DNA of 64,000 nt from Pseudomonas sp. LFM046 (GCF_000949385.2 NZ_JYKO02000001.1:3336648-3400647); one strand, 5' to 3'. Counted from the stretch's first letter, positions 43,097-52,495 are shown. A program made the numbers and translations. The notes: generated by a model from the sequence alone, not told the origin.

Positions 43097-44107
43097 TCAG
43101 AATCCGAAGTGCAGCATCGCCAGCACCAGGGCTGCGAGGAAGGCGGTTTCGCCCACCATCAGCAGGATCGGCTTGATACCGACCGTGGCCAGTTCCTTGA
43201 GCTGGGTCTTCATGCCCAGGGCGCTGATGGCGATCACCAGGCACCAACGGGACAGCTCATTACCGGCCTCCTGCACCATCGGAGGAATGATGCCCGTGCT
43301 GTTGGTCGCGGCGAGCACCACGAAGCCAACGGCAAACCAGGGCAGAAGCGGCGGGCGCTTGGTGCCCGGTTCGGCGCCACGGGCGCGGGTGATCATGGCC
43401 GCGCAGAGGATCACCGGCAGCAGCATCGCCACGCGCATCAGCTTGATCACGGTGGCGCTGTCGCCCGTCTCGTGGGACATGCTGTAGCCGGCACCCACGA
43501 CCTGGGCCACGTCATGGATGGTGCCGCCGATGAAGAACCCGGCGTGCAGCGGCGAGAGCCCCACGGCCTGGGCGATCATCGGGTAGAGGATCATGGCCAC
43601 GGTGGACAGCGCCGACACACCGATCACGGTGAACAGGGTGGCGCGCTCTTTCTGCGGGTGGCTGGGCAGTGCCGCCGCCAGGGCCAGGGCAGCGGAGGCG
43701 CCGCAAATGGCCGTGGCACCACCGGTGAGCAGGCCGAACAGGCTGTTGAAGCCCAGCACACGGGCCGCCGCAACGGATACGAGGATGGTCACGGCGACAA
43801 GGGCCACCACCATGGCCACCGGCTCCCAGCCGAGGGAGGCGATCTGCCCCAGGGTGATGCGGATACCCAGCAAGGCCACCCCGATGCGCAGCACTTCACG
43901 GGCGGTGAACTCGATGCCCGCCTTGCACACGCCGTCCGTGGCGAGGAAGTTCACGGACATCCCCAGCAGCAGGGCGAAAAGCATCACCGGGGCACCGTAG
44001 TGCTCGGAGAGGAAGGTGGCCGCCGCGGCGACCAGGGTGCTGACAATTACACCGGGCATCAGGACCCGGGTGCGAGAACCCAGCGCGGTTATTGCTGTTG
44101 CGGACAT
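43097..44107 (-). CDS. YeiH-family putative sulfate/sulfite exporter
   Basis: 336 residues, about ten membrane helices. Family marks include LFALLLGMSVNFLA, GGATAICGASAALALAAALP and GTIHDVAQVVGAGYSMS. YeiH (UPF0324) proteins are annotated as sulfate exporters and often sit with sulfur-compound degradation genes; direct evidence is limited. It is the last gene of the leftward run and overlaps the Rieske gene by 19 bases. Its presence behind a TauD-type dioxygenase suggests removal of sulfite or sulfate freed from a sulfonated substrate. Confidence 0.8.
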   Translation of the reverse strand: MSATAITALGSRTRVLMPGVIVSTLVAAAATFLSEHYGAPVMLFALLLGMSVNFLATDGVCKAGIEFTAREVLRIGVALLGIRITLGQIASLGWEPVAMVVALVAVTILVSVAAARVLGFNSLFGLLTGGATAICGASAALALAAALPSHPQKERATLFTVIGVSALSTVAMILYPMIAQAVGLSPLHAGFFIGGTIHDVAQVVGAGYSMSHETGDSATVIKLMRVAMLLPVILCAAMITRARGAEPGTKRPPLLPWFAVGFVVLAATNSTGIIPPMVQEAGNELSRWCLVIAISALGMKTQLKELATVGIKPILLMVGETAFLAALVLAMLHFGF

Positions 44108-44448
44108 TGCGAAGACTCCTGGGACCTGGGCCGGGACAGGTCGATAAAACACCGGCCTTGCCGTTGCTCTACGGCATAGGTGGCGACACCGAAGCCGCGC
44201 ACATTGGGCACACAGCCACTAGCCAGGTCGAAACGCAGACCATGGGCCGGGCACTGCAGCAGGCGGCCATCCAGCTTGCCGACGAAGAGGGACGCGCCGT
44301 TGTGCGGACAGCCCTCGTCAATGGCGTAGATCACGCCACCCTGATTGAACAGCACCACCGATTTCCCTTCGTGGCGGAACAGGGTGCGGCTGCCCTCGGC
44401 CGGCACCTGCGCCGCCGGAACTTCCACCAGCCCGGTCAAGACGCACAC
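44089..44448 (-). CDS. Small Rieske [2Fe-2S] protein
   Basis: 119 residues. The two cluster-binding boxes are CPHNGASLF and CPAHGLRF, 17 residues apart, giving two Cys and two His ligands. Size and lack of other domains mark it as a Rieske ferredoxin or nitrite-reductase-small-subunit-like electron carrier. The start GTG at 44448 lies within the end of the DsbA-like gene; a TTG at 44439 is possible. It could donate electrons to an oxygenase, though the TauD-type enzyme here should not need it. Confidence 0.8.
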   Translation of the reverse strand: MCVLTGLVEVPAAQVPAEGSRTLFRHEGKSVVLFNQGGVIYAIDEGCPHNGASLFVGKLDGRLLQCPAHGLRFDLASGCVPNVRGFGVATYAVEQRQGRCFIDLSRPRSQESSQCPQQQ

Positions 44449-45101
44449 TCCCCGGCTGCAGCGAGGTGCTGCAGGGTCCGGTGCAGGATGGGCAGGATCT
44501 GCTCGGGCGGCTGGGCCCCCACCAGCGACAGGCGCTGATCGATGACGAACGCCGGCACGCTACTGGCCATCATGGCGCCGGACCCGACATAGGGCTGCGC
44601 ATCATCGCGCAGCACAGCTTCCAGCGCCGCTCGGTCGAAGCCGCAGGACTCGGCCACACGCAGCAGCAGGCCACGGTCGCCGAGGTCGGCACCCAGTTGG
44701 AAATAGGCGGAGAACAGATGCTCCAGCAGCGCATCGACCTGCTCAGGCGTGCCACTCTGGGCAGCGCGCTCGAACAGCCGATGGGCGTTGGCGGTATTGG
44801 GCATCACGCGGATGCGGTGCAGCTCCAGGTCCACGCCGGCCATTTCGGCGGCCGCCAGCACCTGTGCCTGGCGAGCCCGCACTGCGGCCGGACTACCCAG
44901 GCGCTCGGCGTAGAACTCTTCGAAAGGCACGCCTTGCGCCGGCAGATGGGACAGCAACTGCACGCCTTTCCAACGTACTTCCACCTGGACGTCCGACCGG
45001 CTCATGGCCAGGGAGCGCAACGCCTTCTGCAGGTTGCGCTTGCCGATCAGGCACCAGGGGCAAATGAAGTCGAAGGCCATCTCGACGAGTAGCGGTTTCA
45101 C
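44436..45101 (-). CDS. DsbA-family FrnE-like oxidoreductase
   Basis: 221 residues, no signal peptide. The thioredoxin-fold active site is CPWC in FDFICPWCLIGKR, followed by the helical insertion of the FrnE / 2-hydroxychromene-2-carboxylate isomerase group and a cis-Pro region SSVPAFVID. FrnE-type proteins act on disulfides or glutathione adducts in the cytoplasm. It starts with GTG at 45101, overlapping the MFS stop (GTGA), and is part of the same transcript. Confidence 0.85.
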   Translation of the reverse strand: MKPLLVEMAFDFICPWCLIGKRNLQKALRSLAMSRSDVQVEVRWKGVQLLSHLPAQGVPFEEFYAERLGSPAAVRARQAQVLAAAEMAGVDLELHRIRVMPNTANAHRLFERAAQSGTPEQVDALLEHLFSAYFQLGADLGDRGLLLRVAESCGFDRAALEAVLRDDAQPYVGSGAMMASSVPAFVIDQRLSLVGAQPPEQILPILHRTLQHLAAAGECAS

Positions 45102-46405
45102 GGGCGTACCTCAGTAGTCATCAGCGGCGACAGCTTCTGGATGTCATTCCGGTAGTGGCGCTTGCCGTAAAGGAAAACCAGGGCCGCAGCGACGCTGATC
45201 AGCGGGATCAGCTGGAAGGCACGGTCCAGGCCAAAGTGGTCGGCCAGCACACCGGTCAGGTACGGCCCGGGAGCCAGGCCCAGCATGTTGTTGGCCAGGG
45301 TCAGGGTGGCGAATGCGGTGCCGTGGATCGAATAGTGAGTCAGGTTGGCCACCATGGCGCCGGCAGGGCCGGAGGTGCCGGTTGCCACCAGCATGGCCAT
45401 GGCAATGACCACCAGCTGCGGGACGCCGGGCGCCATCTGGAACCCTACGGACAGCAGCAGGCAGCTGATCAGGCAGTAGGCAATGGCCAGGGCGATCTTG
45501 CGCTCGGGGGCATTGCGGCACAGGCGGTCGCTGAGGATGCCGCAGAAGATCATGCCGGCGCCGCCGGTGAGGACAATGATGGCCGCGACCGCGCCGGCCT
45601 GGTCGGTGTCCATGTGGTAGTAGCGATTCAGGTAGCTGGGGAACCAGACCATCACCGCCGCTCCGACGAACAGCTGCAGGCCGCTGCCGATATAGGCACA
45701 GACCACCGACCGGCTGGCGAACAGCGTCTTCAGGGGGCGGCGGCAGGGAAATTCGTCATTGTTGGTCGGCTGCGGCAAGCGCGACGCGCCAATGCGCGAT
45801 TGCTTCACCACCAGCGGATAGACCATTGCCAGCAGCAGACCGAACATCGCCATACCGGCGAAGGACCAACGCCAGCCCAGGTGCTCGGCGAGTACGCCGC
45901 CCAGGGCCATGCCCAGGACCGAGCCGAACATGCCACCGGCCATGAAGGCACCGGTCAGGGTGGCGCGCATGTGTTTGGGGAATACGGAAATGACCACGGC
46001 GATGCCAACGCTGCCATAGGCAGCCTCCCCTACCCCCACGAAGAAGCGGGCGAGGAACATCTGCGAGTAGCCTTCGGCCAGGCTGCAGCCCAGGGTTGCA
46101 AGGCTCCAGAGCGTGGCCATCAGGACCAGGCTGCGAACGCGGCCCCAGCGGTCGGCCAGCAGGGAAAGCGGGAACGTCAGGAGACCCACCATCAGGGCGA
46201 CGATGCCGCTGAGCAGGCCGAGTTGGGAGTCGCTCAGCATCCATTCGGACTTGAGCAGCGGGAATACCGCGTTGAGCACCTGCCGGGACATGTAGTCGGA
46301 GATCAGCAGGCCGAACGTCAGGGCGAATACCACCCATGCGTAGCTACGGGGGATGTTCACGGCCGAGTCGTCGACATCGGCGGTGGCGGCGGAGTAGTAA
46401 GCCAT
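45098..46405 (-). CDS. MFS transporter (ACS-like substrate uptake)
   Basis: 435 residues with twelve helices. MFS motif between helices 2 and 3 is LLADRWGRVRSL; MSRQVLNAVFPLLKSEW in the first loop is typical of the anion:cation symporter branch used for organic acid uptake. ATG at 46405 has AGGGT upstream; a TTG at 46423 is less likely. It probably imports the organic acid metabolised by the flanking enzymes. Confidence 0.85.
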   Translation of the reverse strand: MAYYSAATADVDDSAVNIPRSYAWVVFALTFGLLISDYMSRQVLNAVFPLLKSEWMLSDSQLGLLSGIVALMVGLLTFPLSLLADRWGRVRSLVLMATLWSLATLGCSLAEGYSQMFLARFFVGVGEAAYGSVGIAVVISVFPKHMRATLTGAFMAGGMFGSVLGMALGGVLAEHLGWRWSFAGMAMFGLLLAMVYPLVVKQSRIGASRLPQPTNNDEFPCRRPLKTLFASRSVVCAYIGSGLQLFVGAAVMVWFPSYLNRYYHMDTDQAGAVAAIIVLTGGAGMIFCGILSDRLCRNAPERKIALAIAYCLISCLLLSVGFQMAPGVPQLVVIAMAMLVATGTSGPAGAMVANLTHYSIHGTAFATLTLANNMLGLAPGPYLTGVLADHFGLDRAFQLIPLISVAAALVFLYGKRHYRNDIQKLSPLMTTEVRP

Positions 46406-46454
46406 GGCGTTACCCTGAATCAATTGCGTCTTTTTGTTGTTGTCACGCTAGTCG

Positions 46455-46504
46455 GTGGGACGGCATTTCGCCGTCCCACCCGTGCCGGCCTTTTGGGCCG
46501 GCAC
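46455..46504. other. Twin perfect hairpins between the BKACE and MFS genes
   Basis: Two adjacent inverted repeats: 10-bp arms GTGGGACGGC and GCCGTCCCAC (46455-46479, five-base loop) and 9-bp arms GTGCCGGCC and GGCCGGCAC (46482-46504, five-base loop). There is no long T-run on either side. In an operon this arrangement usually stabilises the upstream mRNA or reduces read-through, so the enzyme gene could be expressed more than the transporter gene. Confidence 0.6.
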
Positions 46505-46516
46505 CGGCTGCGCAGG

Positions 46517-47569
46517 TCAGGCACGCATCGGGACGTGCTTCTGGCCGGGCTGGCGGTTCGGCGCCATGCCGTTCATACGCAGGGTCTCTTCAACGTCCTT
46601 GTACTGCACGCCGATCTTGTAGATTTCGCGTGCTTCCTTGCCGGAGGCGATTTCGCGGCCCAGTTCGTGGGCGATGCGGACCGTCTGCTGGATCTGCTGC
46701 ACCGAAGTGAAGCGGTTGCCGTGCTGGTCGATGATGGTGTCCTCGATGCCGACACGGGGGTGCAGGCCCATGGCCAGGGCCATGGTGTTGAAGGGCAGCA
46801 CGTTCTTCAGCAGCGACTCAGCGGTCAGGGTGCCGCCGTTCGGAGCGCGGTGGATGAAGTTGAAGAAATTGAACGGGTTGGGGCCGTCGAAGCCGCCGCC
46901 GATACCGATCCAGGTCAGGTTCAGCGGGCCCTTGTAGACGCCCTTGCGCACCATGCGCTCGAGGGTTTCCAGGGCATGGATGCCGGTGAGCTGGAAGTGC
47001 GGCTGGATGCCGTTGGCGGTCAGGCGCTTGAGGTGCTCTTCCACCCAGGCCGGGCCGGCCGGAACGGTCATCTCGCTGTAGGCGGCCTGGAAGGCCGGAT
47101 TGGCCAGGGAGGTGCCTTCCAGGTATTCCGGATACAGCAGCTCCATGATGTTCATCTGGGTGGTGTTGATGGCCACGGTGACCTGATCCGGCTTCGGGGT
47201 CAGCTCGGCCAGCATGTGGCGGGTGTCGTCGGACAGCCACTTGGCCGCCTCGCCCTCGCCCTCGGGAGCGAAGGAGATGGAACCGCCGACCTGGATGATC
47301 ATGTCCGGTACCGCTTCACGCACGCCGGCGATCAGCTCGTTGAACTTGGACAGGCGCTTGGAGCCGGTGCCGTCCAGTTCGCGCACATGGAGGTGCAGCA
47401 CGGTGGCGCCGGCTTCGTAGCAATCGACTGCCTTCTGGATCTGCTCATCCATGGTTACCGGGATGTCTTCCGGGAAGTCGGCCGGCATCCACTCGGGGCC
47501 GTAGGGGGCCACGGTGATGACCACCTTTTCCATGTTTTCCGGGTGCAGCGAATCGTCGAGAAATTGCAT
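46517..47569 (-). CDS. Beta-keto acid cleavage enzyme (BKACE/DUF849 family)
   Basis: 350 residues, a TIM barrel of the 3-keto-5-aminohexanoate cleavage family. The Zn-binding HLHVRE is present, with VTVAPYGP at the N-terminus and IGIGGGFDGPNPFNFFNFI for the CoA/substrate loop. These enzymes react a beta-keto acid with acetyl-CoA, giving acetoacetate and a new CoA thioester. Known substrates include dehydrocarnitine and keto-adipate-like acids; the one used here cannot be read. A second ATG at residue 13 is an alternative start. Confidence 0.88.
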   Translation of the reverse strand: MQFLDDSLHPENMEKVVITVAPYGPEWMPADFPEDIPVTMDEQIQKAVDCYEAGATVLHLHVRELDGTGSKRLSKFNELIAGVREAVPDMIIQVGGSISFAPEGEGEAAKWLSDDTRHMLAELTPKPDQVTVAINTTQMNIMELLYPEYLEGTSLANPAFQAAYSEMTVPAGPAWVEEHLKRLTANGIQPHFQLTGIHALETLERMVRKGVYKGPLNLTWIGIGGGFDGPNPFNFFNFIHRAPNGGTLTAESLLKNVLPFNTMALAMGLHPRVGIEDTIIDQHGNRFTSVQQIQQTVRIAHELGREIASGKEAREIYKIGVQYKDVEETLRMNGMAPNRQPGQKHVPMRA

Positions 47570-47604
47570 GTGAAATGTCCTCGGTAAGTTCTTGTTCAGT
47601 AGGT

Positions 47605-47628
47605 CCGGCCGGAGCGATATCCGGCCGG
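47605..47628. other. Hairpin between the dioxygenase and BKACE genes
   Basis: CCGGCCGG at 47605-47612 and again at 47621-47628 (self-complementary unit) can form an 8-bp stem with an eight-base loop in the 70-base gap. There is no T-tract. It may punctuate the operon mRNA. Confidence 0.4.
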
Positions 47629-47639
47629 TGGATCAGTCG

Positions 47640-48488
47640 TCAGAAAGTCGTGTCGCCGACGATCCCGGCACGCTCCATCTTGCGAACGCAGGGCGGGTAA
47701 TCCATCACGGCGTAGTGCTGGGTGGAGCGGTTGTCCCAGATGGCCACGCTGTTCTGCTTCCAGCGCCAGCGGACCTGGTATTCCGGAACGTAGGCCTGGC
47801 TGATCAGGTAGCGCAGCAGGTCGCTGCTGCCCATGGTGTGATCCTGGCCGTAGCGAACGCGATCGGGCGTATGGAAGTTGGTGAAGTGGGTGGTGAAGGC
47901 GTTGACGAACAGCACCTTCTCACCGGTCTCCGGGTGGGTGCGCACCACCGGGTGCTCGGCGTCCGGGTAGATGGCCTTGAGTGCCAGGCGCTTCTCGATC
48001 GGCATGGCCGCGCCGAAGCTCCACTCGATGCTGTGGCGGGCGCGCAGGCCTTCGATGCGCTCCTTCACGTCTGCGGGCAGCTTCTCGTAGGCCAGGGCCA
48101 TGTTCGCCCACATGGTGTCGCCGCCCACCGGCGGGCACTCGACGCAGCGCAGCACGCAGCCCATGGGCGGTGCTTCGCGCCAGGTGGCATCGGTGTGCCA
48201 GGCGTTCTCGTAACGGTCGTTGGGCTGGTCAGGATTCTTGTAGATGCGCACCAGGCCAGGGTGTTCCGGGTCGCTGCCAGCCACCGGGTGATCTTCCAGC
48301 TCGCCAAAACGGCGGGCAAAGGCCACGTGCTCGGCACGGCTGATGTCCTGGTCGCGCAGGAACAGCACCTTGTGCGTGAGCAGGAGTTGGCGGATCTCCG
48401 CAAAGAGATCATCACTGCGGGCAGCATCGCCCAGGTTCACACCACTGATTTCAGCACCGATGGCACACGTTAATTGTTCTACTTTCAT
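47640..48488 (-). CDS. TauD/TfdA-family 2-oxoglutarate-dependent dioxygenase
   Basis: 282 residues. The iron ligands are visible as WHTDATW (His-x-Asp) and the distal His in STQHYAVMDY, and the 2-oxoglutarate-binding Arg follows in PPCVRKMER. TauD relatives hydroxylate the carbon next to sulfonate, sulfate, aryloxy or amine groups and so release sulfite, sulfate, phenol or amine. It lies between the BKACE and quinone oxidoreductase genes in the leftward run. A sulfonate substrate is suggested, not shown, by the YeiH-type exporter at the end of the operon. Confidence 0.88.
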   Translation of the reverse strand: MKVEQLTCAIGAEISGVNLGDAARSDDLFAEIRQLLLTHKVLFLRDQDISRAEHVAFARRFGELEDHPVAGSDPEHPGLVRIYKNPDQPNDRYENAWHTDATWREAPPMGCVLRCVECPPVGGDTMWANMALAYEKLPADVKERIEGLRARHSIEWSFGAAMPIEKRLALKAIYPDAEHPVVRTHPETGEKVLFVNAFTTHFTNFHTPDRVRYGQDHTMGSSDLLRYLISQAYVPEYQVRWRWKQNSVAIWDNRSTQHYAVMDYPPCVRKMERAGIVGDTTF

Positions 48489-48502
48489 GGCCAGCCCCTG
48501 CC

Positions 48503-49483
48503 TCAGATAACGAAAATCGACGAACCGGTGGTCTTGCGCGATTCCAGGTCGCGATGGGCCTGGACCGCATCCTCCAGCGCGTAGTGCTGGTTGATGTCGA
48601 TGTTGATCCGGCCGCTGCCGACGTGGTCGAACAGCTCACCCACCAGGTCGGCCTTCTCCGCCGGATCGGCGATGTAGTCGGCCAGGGCAGGACGCGTGAT
48701 GAACAAGGAGCCTTTCATGGCCAGCAGCACCGGGTCGAACGGCGGAATCGGGCCGGACGCGGTACCGACGCAGACCATCAGGCCACGGCGCTTGAGGGAA
48801 TCCAGGGAAGCGTGGAAGGTGTTCTTGCCGACGCTGTCGAAGACCACGTCCACACCGCGCCCGCCGGTGATCTCGCGCACCCGCTTGGCGATGTCTTCGT
48901 CGCTGTAGTTGATGACGTGGTCGCAGCCATGGGAGCGGGCGACTTCGGCCTTGGCTTCAGTGGACACGGTGCCGATCACGGTCAGGCCCAGCAGCTTGGC
49001 CCATTGGGAGACGATCAGGCCCACACCACCCGCGGCGGCGTGCAGCAGGATGCTGTCACCTTCCTTGAAGTCGTAGATGCGACGCATCAGATAGGACGAG
49101 GTCAGCCCGCGCATGGTCATGGCCGCGGCGGTCTCGAAGGCGATGGTCTCCGGGAGCTTGATCAGCGGCGCAGCCGGAATCAGGCGCTCGGTGCTGTAGG
49201 CGCCGAGGGTGTTGAGGAACCCGGTGTAGGTGACGCGATCGCCGAGGGCAACATTGCTGACGCCCTCGCCCACGGCCACCACGATGCCGGAAGCCTCGAC
49301 GCCAATGCCGTTGGGCAGCGGGATCGGGTAGGTGCCGTTGCGGAAATAGGTGTCGGCGTAGTTCAAGCCTACTGCGACGTGGCGGATACGAACTTCGCCG
49401 GGGCCCGGATCACCGACCTCGACCTCTTCCAAGCGAAGTACTTCCGGCCCCCCGGTTTCATAGAAGCGAACGGCTTTGGCCAT
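48503..49483 (-). CDS. Zinc-independent medium-chain reductase, quinone-oxidoreductase (QOR) type
   Basis: 326 residues. GroES-like N-terminus (GPGEVRIRHVAVGLNYADTYFRNG) and Rossmann domain with the NADPH loop LLHAAAGGVGLIVSQWAKLLG; no zinc-binding Cys cluster. Reduces quinones or alpha,beta-unsaturated carbonyls with NADPH. ATG at 49483 with GGAGA upstream. It is the first gene of the leftward catabolic run and has the shared operator-like element 76-115 bases upstream. Confidence 0.9.
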   Translation of the reverse strand: MAKAVRFYETGGPEVLRLEEVEVGDPGPGEVRIRHVAVGLNYADTYFRNGTYPIPLPNGIGVEASGIVVAVGEGVSNVALGDRVTYTGFLNTLGAYSTERLIPAAPLIKLPETIAFETAAAMTMRGLTSSYLMRRIYDFKEGDSILLHAAAGGVGLIVSQWAKLLGLTVIGTVSTEAKAEVARSHGCDHVINYSDEDIAKRVREITGGRGVDVVFDSVGKNTFHASLDSLKRRGLMVCVGTASGPIPPFDPVLLAMKGSLFITRPALADYIADPAEKADLVGELFDHVGSGRINIDINQHYALEDAVQAHRDLESRKTTGSSIFVI

Positions 49484-49558
49484 GCTTGTCTCCAATCTGA
49501 ATTCTTGTCATTGGGTCACGGACCCGTGGATTGGACTCTAGGCATGTGGCCTTTCCCA

Positions 49559-49598
49559 TGCTTCTCATCGCACGACAGTGGCTTCGCATTTCATGACA
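49559..49598 (-). promoter_or_regulatory. Shared 40-bp operator-like element, copy B
   Basis: Matches 41266-41305 at 32 of 40 positions with the same internal 26-base spacing (repeats at 49560 and 49586) and the identical 17-base block at 49582-49598. The orientation and distance relative to the downstream gene are nearly the same as for copy A, which supports a common regulator, most simply the AraC protein encoded at 41549. Confidence 0.65.
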
Positions 49599-49685
49599 GG
49601 GCATCTGGCACAGGGGTGCCGGCCCAACAGCGACGGGACTGGAAGGTGGAAAGCAGACGGCGTGGCCAAGCAGGAACGGCAGGCT

Positions 49686-50795
49686 TCAATCCCACGGCAG
49701 CGGGACGACCCGAGGCGGCAGTGGCTCGAACTGGATGGGCTGGGTTTCTGTCCGTCCGAGGCTCCCCTCCACCTGTCCGGACACATGCAGGACACCGGCC
49801 ATCACCCCGGTTTCCGGATTGCGCATCAACTCCAGCCATTCCTCGTCGAAGGCATCGTTGAGGTTCTTGCGCAGTTGCGCCTCCCGGCCGGGCCGTTCGT
49901 TCTCCTGGATCATGGCGGCAAGGCCCGTGACCCCCAGAGAAAGCACCGAACCGGCGACGCGCCCCATCAGGCCCGACACCAGGCTGGCCGCGCCACTGGC
50001 GGCAATCTCCGTCTCCAGTTGGTCGCTGGTTTCCCGCGTGATGTTCGACAGGCCCTCATCGGTTGCCCAGGCACCGGCGCTCGGGGAATTGCGGATGCGG
50101 GACATCAGCGCCGCGTAGGCCGGCAGCTCCTCCAGCGGATCGGCATGGAGCACCTGGAACAGGCTGGCGCTGTATTGCGTGGGTGCCTGGGCGATGGCCG
50201 GGATTTTCTGCAGGTGCCGGTCGAACTGGTCTTCGGGCACACCGAAGCGTTCCGGGATCACCTGCACGCGCTCGTCGAGCTTCTGGATATAGAGCCGGGT
50301 GGCCTGCTCCATGATCTGGTCAGGGCTGGTTTCCCGAGCGACCGGTTCCAGCACACGATCGTCGTAGGCCTCCTGCAGGTCGGCGGCCAGCCGGTCGACG
50401 GTCTTTTGCCGGTCACCGTCGGAGTTCAGCCGGTAAAAGGCCACCTTGATGCTGAGCCACTTTCGGGTCCAGAAACTGGAGAACCAGGGGATGTAATCGG
50501 AATCGGTGCGCTGGTAGACGAGGTCCATCCAGTGCTCCATGGAGGCCTGGGCGTAGGTCCTCGCTTCTCCCGTCGCGGCCAGCGACGCGGCGACGATGTC
50601 CCGATCGACCTCACGCCAGGTGCCTGGAGATACCTCTATCGGCGGCAGGACCTCGGGCGCCCGCGGCGAAGCGCACCCCACCAGCACCGCCATGACGACG
50701 GCGATCAGCCAACCCAGCACATTACGCGCCAGCGGATGGAACAGGACCGGACCCTGCCCCGCCACTGAACCGGCAGGACAATTCGAACCGCTCAT
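49686..50795 (-). CDS. Predicted lipoprotein of unknown function
   Basis: 369 residues from ATG at 50795. A hydrophobic segment ending in the lipobox LVGC (Cys near residue 41) predicts a lipid-anchored envelope protein, with a longer than usual N-terminal tail before it. The mature part is mostly helical and acidic, with a late Gly/Ala-rich segment (SGLMGRVAGSVLSLGVTGLAAMI) that may touch the membrane. No known domain was recognised. Upstream lies 215 bases with no feature seen. Confidence 0.7.
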   Translation of the reverse strand: MSGSNCPAGSVAGQGPVLFHPLARNVLGWLIAVVMAVLVGCASPRAPEVLPPIEVSPGTWREVDRDIVAASLAATGEARTYAQASMEHWMDLVYQRTDSDYIPWFSSFWTRKWLSIKVAFYRLNSDGDRQKTVDRLAADLQEAYDDRVLEPVARETSPDQIMEQATRLYIQKLDERVQVIPERFGVPEDQFDRHLQKIPAIAQAPTQYSASLFQVLHADPLEELPAYAALMSRIRNSPSAGAWATDEGLSNITRETSDQLETEIAASGAASLVSGLMGRVAGSVLSLGVTGLAAMIQENERPGREAQLRKNLNDAFDEEWLELMRNPETGVMAGVLHVSGQVEGSLGRTETQPIQFEPLPPRVVPLPWD

Positions 50796-51010
50796 AGCGG
50801 TCTGCCAACCCCACGGGCCTATCGGCCAGCCTGTCCTTTCCGGGAAACCGCGCCCCACGCCCCTGCGGCTTCGCCCGCCCCACTCCAACGAACGCTCAGC
50901 ACGTCCGACCAAGGTTCATCCAGTATACGGGCCTGACACCCGCCGCCCTCCGTTCCTGACGGAATGCACGGCGCCCTCTGAACAGCGGCTTCCAGCCCGC
51001 CGCCGTGGGA

Positions 51011-52495
51011 TCAGAGCACCAGCAAGTCCATGAAGCGCTCCACCGGCATCGCCTCCAGCGCCGCCTGGTCCTTGCACAAGGCGAAGATGCGCGCGCAACG
51101 GTCAGCGGCGAAACGCGTGGCCAGGTTGGCCCGGAATTTCTCCTCCAGCAGCGCAATACCCTCGCCACGCCGGCGGCGGTGGCCGAGGGGGTACTCCACC
51201 TCCACCTTGTCGGTGCTGCTGCCGTCCTTGAAGAACACCTGCACGGCGTTGGCGATGGAGCGCTTGTCGGGCTCCAGGTACTCGCGGCTGTAGCGCGGGT
51301 CTTCAACCACCTCCATCCGGTCGCGCAGCCGATCGATGACCGGATGGGCCTGATGGAAGTCGTCTTCGTAGTGTTCGGCCACCAGGTTGCCGTAGACCAG
51401 CGCCACCGCCGTCATGTACTGGATGCAGTGGTCGCGGTCGGCGGCGTTGGCCAGGGGGCCGGTCTTGTTGATGATGCGGATGGCCGATTCCTGGGTGGTG
51501 ATGCGGATGCGATCCACCTCCGTCACCCGGTTGCGGACCTGGCGATGCAGGCGCACCGCCGCCTCGCAGGCGGTCTGGCCATGGAACTCGGCGGGGAAGC
51601 GAACCTTGAACAGCACGTTCTCCATCACGTAGCAGCCAAAACCCTGGGGCAGGCTGAAGCGGCGCTGTTCCTCCGGTTTGGTGGCCAGGTCCTTGTTCGT
51701 GTGGCTGTACGACACGTCGTAGAAGCCCCACTGGGGCTCGCTCAGCACGCCGGGAATGCCCATTTCGCCACGCAGGGCGATATCGGCCAGCCGCACGCCA
51801 CGGCTGGTAGCGTCCCCCGCCGCCCAGGACTTGCGTGACCCGGTGTTGGGGGAATGGCGGTAGGTCCGCAAGGCCTGGCCATCCACCAGGGCATGGGAGA
51901 TGGCCGAGAGCAGTTGCTCGCGGTCGGCGCCCAACAGCCAGGCGCAGACGGCGGTGGACGCCAGTTTGACCAGCACCACGTGATCCAGGCCCACGCGATT
52001 GAAGGCGTTCTCCAGGGCCATGACGCCCTGGATTTCATGGGCCTTGACCATGGCCTCCAGCACCAGCCGCATGGTCAGCGGGGCGTCTCCCCGGGCAACG
52101 CGCACCTGCGACAAGTGGTCGGCCACGGCCAGGATGCCGCCGAGATTGTCGGAGGGGTGAGCCCACTCGGCCGCCAGCCAGGTGTCATTGAAGTCCAGCC
52201 AGCGGATCAGGGTTCCCAGGTCCCACGCGGCCTTGGCCGGGTCCAGCCGATAGCTGGTGCCCGGTACCCGCGCGCCATGGGGCACCTGGGTGCCTTCCAC
52301 CAGCGGACCGAGAAGCTTGGTGCATTCGGGAAAGCGCAGGGCCAGGAAGGCGCAGCCGAGGCTGTCCATCAGGCAGTTGCGCGCGGTATCCAGCGCCTCG
52401 GCAGACTCGACCTGGTAGCCCAGCACATAGTCGGCGATGTCCTGGATCAGCGGGTCATAGGGAGGCCGCGTGTTTGGGTCGACAGTGCTGCTCAT
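51011..52495 (-). CDS. prpD: MmgE/PrpD family dehydratase (2-methylcitrate dehydratase type)
   Basis: 494 residues, full length for PrpD. Landmarks are [61 protein letters not shown] and GHRRRRGEG near the end. PrpD dehydrates 2-methylcitrate in propionate catabolism. No prpB, prpC or acnD is in the window, so the gene is either isolated or a paralogue acting on another hydroxy acid. Confidence 0.85.
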   Translation of the reverse strand: MSSTVDPNTRPPYDPLIQDIADYVLGYQVESAEALDTARNCLMDSLGCAFLALRFPECTKLLGPLVEGTQVPHGARVPGTSYRLDPAKAAWDLGTLIRWLDFNDTWLAAEWAHPSDNLGGILAVADHLSQVRVARGDAPLTMRLVLEAMVKAHEIQGVMALENAFNRVGLDHVVLVKLASTAVCAWLLGADREQLLSAISHALVDGQALRTYRHSPNTGSRKSWAAGDATSRGVRLADIALRGEMGIPGVLSEPQWGFYDVSYSHTNKDLATKPEEQRRFSLPQGFGCYVMENVLFKVRFPAEFHGQTACEAAVRLHRQVRNRVTEVDRIRITTQESAIRIINKTGPLANAADRDHCIQYMTAVALVYGNLVAEHYEDDFHQAHPVIDRLRDRMEVVEDPRYSREYLEPDKRSIANAVQVFFKDGSSTDKVEVEYPLGHRRRRGEGIALLEEKFRANLATRFAADRCARIFALCKDQAALEAMPVERFMDLLVL

